A DNA stretch of 9,982 bases, taken from Gammaproteobacteria bacterium. Lineage in GTDB: Bacteria > Pseudomonadota > Gammaproteobacteria > Chromatiales > Chromatiaceae. A program made the position numbers and the translations under genes. Within the stretch, counting starts at the first letter, position 1, and each line of letters opens with the position of its first letter. Under the pieces are notes generated by a model. The model searched no databases. It saw nothing but the letters and a program-made list of their open reading frames with translations, and was not told the origin of the DNA. The stretch is taken from positions 1 through 9,982 of the forward strand of contig JAHDCB010000052.1 of assembly GCA_020630035.1 (NCBI GenBank). Direction: 5' to 3'. This document shows positions 7,225 to 9,982 of the stretch, piece after piece.

Positions 7225-8067
7225 ATGCTCGAATTTTATCAGGCACTCAGCCAGCATACTTTTTTGCAGACTGCTGCGCTTGCAGCGGTACTGGCCAGTA
7301 TTGGCTGTGGCGTGATTGGCACTTATGTGGTCGTAAAGCGCATTGCCTTTATCGCCGGCGGTATTGCGCATACGGTTCTTGGTGGCATGGGGGCGGCGGT
7401 CTATTATGGCTTTGATCCGCTTCAGGGCGCGGTTGCAGCAGCAATTGTTGCGGCCTTGATTATCGGCTGGGTGCATCTGCACTGGCAGGCACGTGAAGAC
7501 ACCCTGATCAGTGCCTTGTGGGCGATTGGTATGTCGGTCGGTATGCTGTATCTGGCCAGCACACCGGGCGATCAAGTTGATCTGATGGGTTATTTATTTG
7601 GCAACATTTTGCTGGTGCCGACTCATAGTCTGTACCTGATGGGTGCTGCCGACGCCCTGTTGCTGGCTCTGGTCTGGTGGTATCGCTATGCCTTTCTGGC
7701 AGTGGTGTTTGATACCGAAACGGCGCGTCTGCGCGGGGTACCGGTCACCTTCTTTTATCTGCTGTTGCTGGTGATGATTGCGCTGACTGTTGTGCTGTTG
7801 ATTCAGGTGGTTGGTCTGATTCTGGTGCTGGCATTGTTGACTCTGCCGGCAGCGATTGCCGGGCAGTATGTCCGTTCGCTCGGGCGTATGATGTTGCTGG
7901 CGACGTTGCTTGGTATCCTGGTCAGTCACTTTGGGTTGGCTGTTTCCTATACGCCGGATTTGCCACCAGGTCCCAGCATTGTGCTGATTGCTGCGGCCTT
8001 GTATCTCCTGTCTTCCTTGCTGAGCGGTTATTGGCTGAAGCGTAAAGTACGGTGCGGAAAAGACTGA
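7225..8067 (+). CDS. Metal ABC transporter permease, ZnuB/ABC-3 family
   Basis: Permeases of the ABC-3 family form the membrane channel of zinc or manganese importers (ZnuB, MntB) with an ATPase and a periplasmic binding protein. The 280-residue product is highly hydrophobic with roughly eight membrane segments. It shows family features: an N-terminal helix followed by GTYVVVKRIAFIAGGIAHTV (compare the ZnuB pattern G.f.vlrr.af.gdalaHs), LLFGNILLV-like text (GYLFGNILLV), and VGLILVLALLTLPAAIAGQ near the ATPase-coupling region. The ATG is supported by AGGTAA eight bases or so upstream. ZnuB of E. coli is 261 residues, so length is normal. No ATPase or binding protein is in the window; the right-hand neighbour is a methyltransferase. 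Metal specificity cannot be read from the sequence. I saw no clear Zur-type operator upstream. Confidence 0.9.
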   Translation: MLEFYQALSQHTFLQTAALAAVLASIGCGVIGTYVVVKRIAFIAGGIAHTVLGGMGAAVYYGFDPLQGAVAAAIVAALIIGWVHLHWQAREDTLISALWAIGMSVGMLYLASTPGDQVDLMGYLFGNILLVPTHSLYLMGAADALLLALVWWYRYAFLAVVFDTETARLRGVPVTFFYLLLLVMIALTVVLLIQVVGLILVLALLTLPAAIAGQYVRSLGRMMLLATLLGILVSHFGLAVSYTPDLPPGPSIVLIAAALYLLSSLLSGYWLKRKVRCGKD

Positions 8068-8113
8068 ACAGTATCAGACCGTAAGGTTAGTTGGCAGTCA
8101 GATGGTATGCTAA

Positions 8114-8251
8114 ATGATGTGTGTGTACTGGCTACTTGCTGAACATACAGTATATTGCGATACACCTGAAGCTCAGTTGACCCGGCTGGATATGTCACAT
8201 TGTGTCGCAGTAATGCCGGAGTGGTTGAGGCGTCATCCGGAATCTCACTAA
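8114..8251 (+). CDS. Possible 45-residue small protein upstream of the methyltransferase
   Basis: A frame with two adjacent ATG codons (8114, 8117), preceded by an in-frame TAA, runs for 45 codons to TAA at 8249-8251 and ends 11 bases before the methyltransferase ATG. It starts MMCVYWLLAEH and ends VMPEWLRRHPESH. It has three cysteines and no helix-turn-helix, signal peptide or motif that I recognise, so it does not look like a restriction-modification controller protein. No good ribosome binding site precedes it. It could be a leader ORF, a gene remnant or chance. Confidence 0.22.
   Translation: MMCVYWLLAEHTVYCDTPEAQLTRLDMSHCVAVMPEWLRRHPESH
8216..8240. repeat. CCGGA inverted repeat upstream of the methyltransferase
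   Basis: CCGGA (8216-8220) and TCCGG (8236-8240) are perfect inverted copies 15 bases apart, centred about 35 bases before the methyltransferase start codon. Some C5-methyltransferases repress their own promoter by binding a dyad there, which makes this a candidate operator. That is inference; a five-base dyad can arise by chance. Confidence 0.25.
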
Positions 8252-8262
8252 ACCATTGTCTT

Positions 8263-9522
8263 ATGTATCGAAAACGACGTTTTCTTGATCTGTTTGCCGG
8301 AGCGGGCGGTTTATCTGAGGGCTTTACCCAGGCTGGGTTTGAGCCGGTTGCCCATGTTGAATCTGACCCGGCAGCCTGCTATACCCTGCGCACGCGCCGT
8401 GTATATCACTGGTTGCAGGAGAACAAGCAGACTGAACGCTATGCAGAATACTTGCATGCCGGGATCAGTCGGGCTGAACTGTATGCCAGTGTTCCGGAAC
8501 AGGTCGTGAATGCTGTCATCCATGCTGAAATCGGTGCCAGGACATTACCGGATATCTTCCGGAGAATAGATAACCTGCTGGAAGACCGGCGACCTGATCT
8601 GATTATCGGCGGTCCGCCCTGTCAAGCATATTCCATTGTAGGCCGATCCCGTGATCGTAACCGGATGCAGGGCGACAGACGTAATTATCTGTACCAGTAT
8701 TATGCTGAGTTCCTGGGGCGTTACCGGCCCTTATACTTTGTATTTGAGAATGTGACCGGTCTGCTTTCGGCCCGGGATGAGTATGGCGATCTGTATTTTA
8801 CCGCCATGCGGGATCTGTTCCGGAAATGTGGATATGAAACAGAATATCTCACCTTATCTGCCGGAGACTATGGTGTTCTGCAGAACCGCAAAAGGATCAT
8901 TCTGGTTGGCAGGAGAGACCGGGTGACCGGATTTTATCCTAAACCGGATCAGTGGCATCCTGGCGTCAGCGTCAGTGAGGTGTTCAGTGATCTGCCGATA
9001 CTCAGATCTGGTGAGGGTACAGTCAGCCCATGTCGTACCGGTGCATATCATGGGTCATGGCAGTATGAAGCCGGGATCCGTAACAAAGCATTGCCAGTGA
9101 CTTGGCATCAGGCCAGGCCGCACACTGAACAGGATCTGGAGATATACCGCATCGCAGTTGACCTGTGGAACAGAGAACAAACCCGACTTAATTACAATGC
9201 TCTGCCGGATCATCTGAAGACGCATCGTCAGAGAAGTGCGTTTCTGGACCGGTTCAAGGTGGTTGCGGCTGACCTGCCGTTTTCTCATACCGTGGTCGCG
9301 CATATCGCTAAAGACGGGCATTACTACATTCATCCGGATATACAGCAGAATCGTTCCATTACTCCCAGGGAAGCAGCGCGTCTGCAGACATTTCCGGATG
9401 ACTATTATTTTGAGAGCAACAGTGGTGTGCCGGGGCGTACCCCGGTCTTTCGGCAGATTGGTAATGCTGTTCCTGTGCTGCTGGCCCGGAAGATTGCTGA
9501 AAAACTGCAGGAGGTATGGTGA
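8263..9522 (+). CDS. C5-cytosine DNA methyltransferase
   Basis: Transfers a methyl group from S-adenosylmethionine to carbon 5 of cytosine in a specific DNA site. The 419-residue product has the family motifs in order: I, FLDLFAGAGGLSEGF (7-21), SAM binding; IV, GGPPCQAYS with catalytic Cys120; VI, ENV (162-164); VIII, QNRKRIILVG (from 207); IX, TPREAARLQTFPDD (from 367); X, RQIGNAVP (from 397). The target-recognition region is roughly residues 220-360; its site specificity cannot be read. A helical insert of about 60 residues lies between motifs I and IV. I chose the ATG at 8263 because motif I normally begins a few residues from the N-terminus; a TTG at 8200 would add 21 unconserved residues. 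No good ribosome binding site precedes the ATG. Eleven of 45 arginines use AGA/AGG, unlike priA, which suggests transfer. The stop overlaps the start of a GHKL ATPase gene. Confidence 0.95.
   Translation: MYRKRRFLDLFAGAGGLSEGFTQAGFEPVAHVESDPAACYTLRTRRVYHWLQENKQTERYAEYLHAGISRAELYASVPEQVVNAVIHAEIGARTLPDIFRRIDNLLEDRRPDLIIGGPPCQAYSIVGRSRDRNRMQGDRRNYLYQYYAEFLGRYRPLYFVFENVTGLLSARDEYGDLYFTAMRDLFRKCGYETEYLTLSAGDYGVLQNRKRIILVGRRDRVTGFYPKPDQWHPGVSVSEVFSDLPILRSGEGTVSPCRTGAYHGSWQYEAGIRNKALPVTWHQARPHTEQDLEIYRIAVDLWNREQTRLNYNALPDHLKTHRQRSAFLDRFKVVAADLPFSHTVVAHIAKDGHYYIHPDIQQNRSITPREAARLQTFPDDYYFESNSGVPGRTPVFRQIGNAVPVLLARKIAEKLQEVW
9509..9514 (+). promoter_or_regulatory. Ribosome binding site of the GHKL ATPase gene
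   Basis: AGGAGG, a full Shine-Dalgarno match, lies inside the end of the methyltransferase gene, seven bases before ATG 9522. It decides for this ATG over the GTG at 9519 and contrasts with the methyltransferase itself, which has no clear site. Confidence 0.85.
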
Positions 9523-9982
9523 TGAATTCAGGTGGAACTTACCGGATGCGACCAGCAGGTCGCCACATTCTGACGATCGGTCGCGACCTGATTCAGGATA
9601 GTCATGCAGCGGTTGTGGAACTGGTTAAGAATGCGTACGACGCAGATTCACCGGATGTGAAAATTCTGTTCCGGGCACGGCCTGACCACAATGGATATAC
9701 TCTGGTCATTGAGGATCACGGGCATGGTATGTCGCGGGATACTGTGATTCACCAATGGATGGTGCCATCCACTCGGGATAAGTTGGACCGGCAGCACAGC
9801 CCTGGAGGTAGAACTCTGCAGGGCCGTAAGGGAGTGGGTCGTTATGCCGCTTCAGTGCTTGGCACTGATCTGATGCTGGAGACGGTCACGCCACAGGGTG
9901 AAAAAACGACACTGTTTGTCGAATGGGACACATTTGAACAGGCACAATATCTGGATGATGTTGAGATACTGATTGAAACCAC
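9522..9982 (+). CDS. GHKL ATPase (Hsp90/MutL/MORC-like), partial, N-terminal 153 residues
   Basis: The frame is open to the window edge, so only the N-terminus is visible. It holds a complete GHKL nucleotide-binding (Bergerat) fold: N-box ELVKNAYDAD (Glu33, Asn37, Asp40), G1 box EDHGHGM (Asp65, Gly67, Gly69) and G2 box GRKGVGRYA (Gly101, Lys103, Gly104, Gly106). The early start of the ATPase domain, without a sensor or phosphoacceptor histidine region before it, and ELVKNAYDAD argue for the Hsp90/MutL/MORC branch rather than a sensor kinase. The ATG overlaps the methyltransferase TGA (ATGA-type, TGATG) behind a full Shine-Dalgarno, so the two are translated together. Known prokaryotic MutL/MORC-like ATPases next to DNA methyltransferases belong to restriction-type operons, and a similar role is inferred here. 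The C-terminal part, which would show nuclease or helicase links, is outside. Confidence 0.92.
   Translation, partial: MNSGGTYRMRPAGRHILTIGRDLIQDSHAAVVELVKNAYDADSPDVKILFRARPDHNGYTLVIEDHGHGMSRDTVIHQWMVPSTRDKLDRQHSPGGRTLQGRKGVGRYAASVLGTDLMLETVTPQGEKTTLFVEWDTFEQAQYLDDVEILIET

Larger units (their letters stand above)
8068..8262. other. Spacer before the methyltransferase; likely junction of acquired DNA
   Basis: This 195-base gap separates a core-like permease gene from the methyltransferase pair with different codon use. It has no terminator hairpin with a T-run after the permease and no promoter I can place confidently: TTGACC at 8177-8182 is a fair -35 but lacks a -10 at the right distance. 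It holds a possible 45-codon ORF, the palindromic ATACAGTAT at 8145-8153, and an inverted repeat at 8216-8240. I saw no integrase, tRNA gene or attachment-site duplication. Confidence 0.4.

Noticed and set aside
7129..7575. A 148-residue minus-strand frame crossing the MITE and the permease start
   Set aside because: It runs antisense to the well-supported permease and has no recognised domain; it is not a transposase.
8215..8232. tRNA-Ser-like string GCCGGAGTGGTTGAGGCG, possibly a tRNA fragment left by integration
   Set aside because: Only about 18 bases resemble the D-arm region; no anticodon arm, T-arm or acceptor partner follows, and no integrase is in view.
8200..8262. Methyltransferase start at TTG 8200
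   Set aside because: The added 21 residues show no conservation pattern, and motif I normally starts within a few residues of the N-terminus, as it does from ATG 8263.

Overview
The window looks like a gammaproteobacterial chromosome segment. The evidence is a one-piece tmRNA gene with the tag ANDDNYALAA (the Pseudomonas-type tag, one residue away from the E. coli tag), a dual-ATP-cone class I ribonucleotide reductase alpha subunit, and MreC, MreD and PriA of proteobacterial type. I cannot name the genus from sequence alone.

Left part, minus strand (1-4735). Read in the direction of transcription, the order is nrdA (large subunit of class I ribonucleotide reductase), then mreC and mreD (cell-wall elongation), then ssrA (tmRNA), which has its own near-consensus sigma-70 promoter just behind mreD. 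nrdA and mreC are 47 bases apart with no visible terminator, and mreC and mreD overlap by four bases. mreB, the usual partner upstream of mreC, is not present, and neither is nrdB. The mreC reading frame has no ATG/GTG/TTG start at the place homology requires. It most likely starts at ATT, overlapping the stop of a ten-codon mini-ORF, or it carries a one-base frameshift.

Middle part, plus strand (4871-8067). priA (replication restart helicase) is divergent from nrdA across about 135 bases. It is followed by a ZnuB-like metal ABC permease that has no ATPase or binding-protein partner in view. Between them sits a compact 109-base element with 16-base inverted ends, flanked by a TGA duplication whose left copy is the priA stop codon. 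It looks like a MITE.

Right part, plus strand (8263 to the window end). Here are a C5-cytosine DNA methyltransferase and, translationally coupled to it, the start of a GHKL-type (Hsp90/MutL/MORC-like) ATPase cut by the window edge. The methyltransferase uses AGA/AGG arginine codons often (11 of 45) while priA almost never does (1 of about 56, both counted by eye), so this part looks acquired. The pair is the likely beginning of a methylation-linked restriction or defence operon, and its effector genes would lie beyond the right edge.
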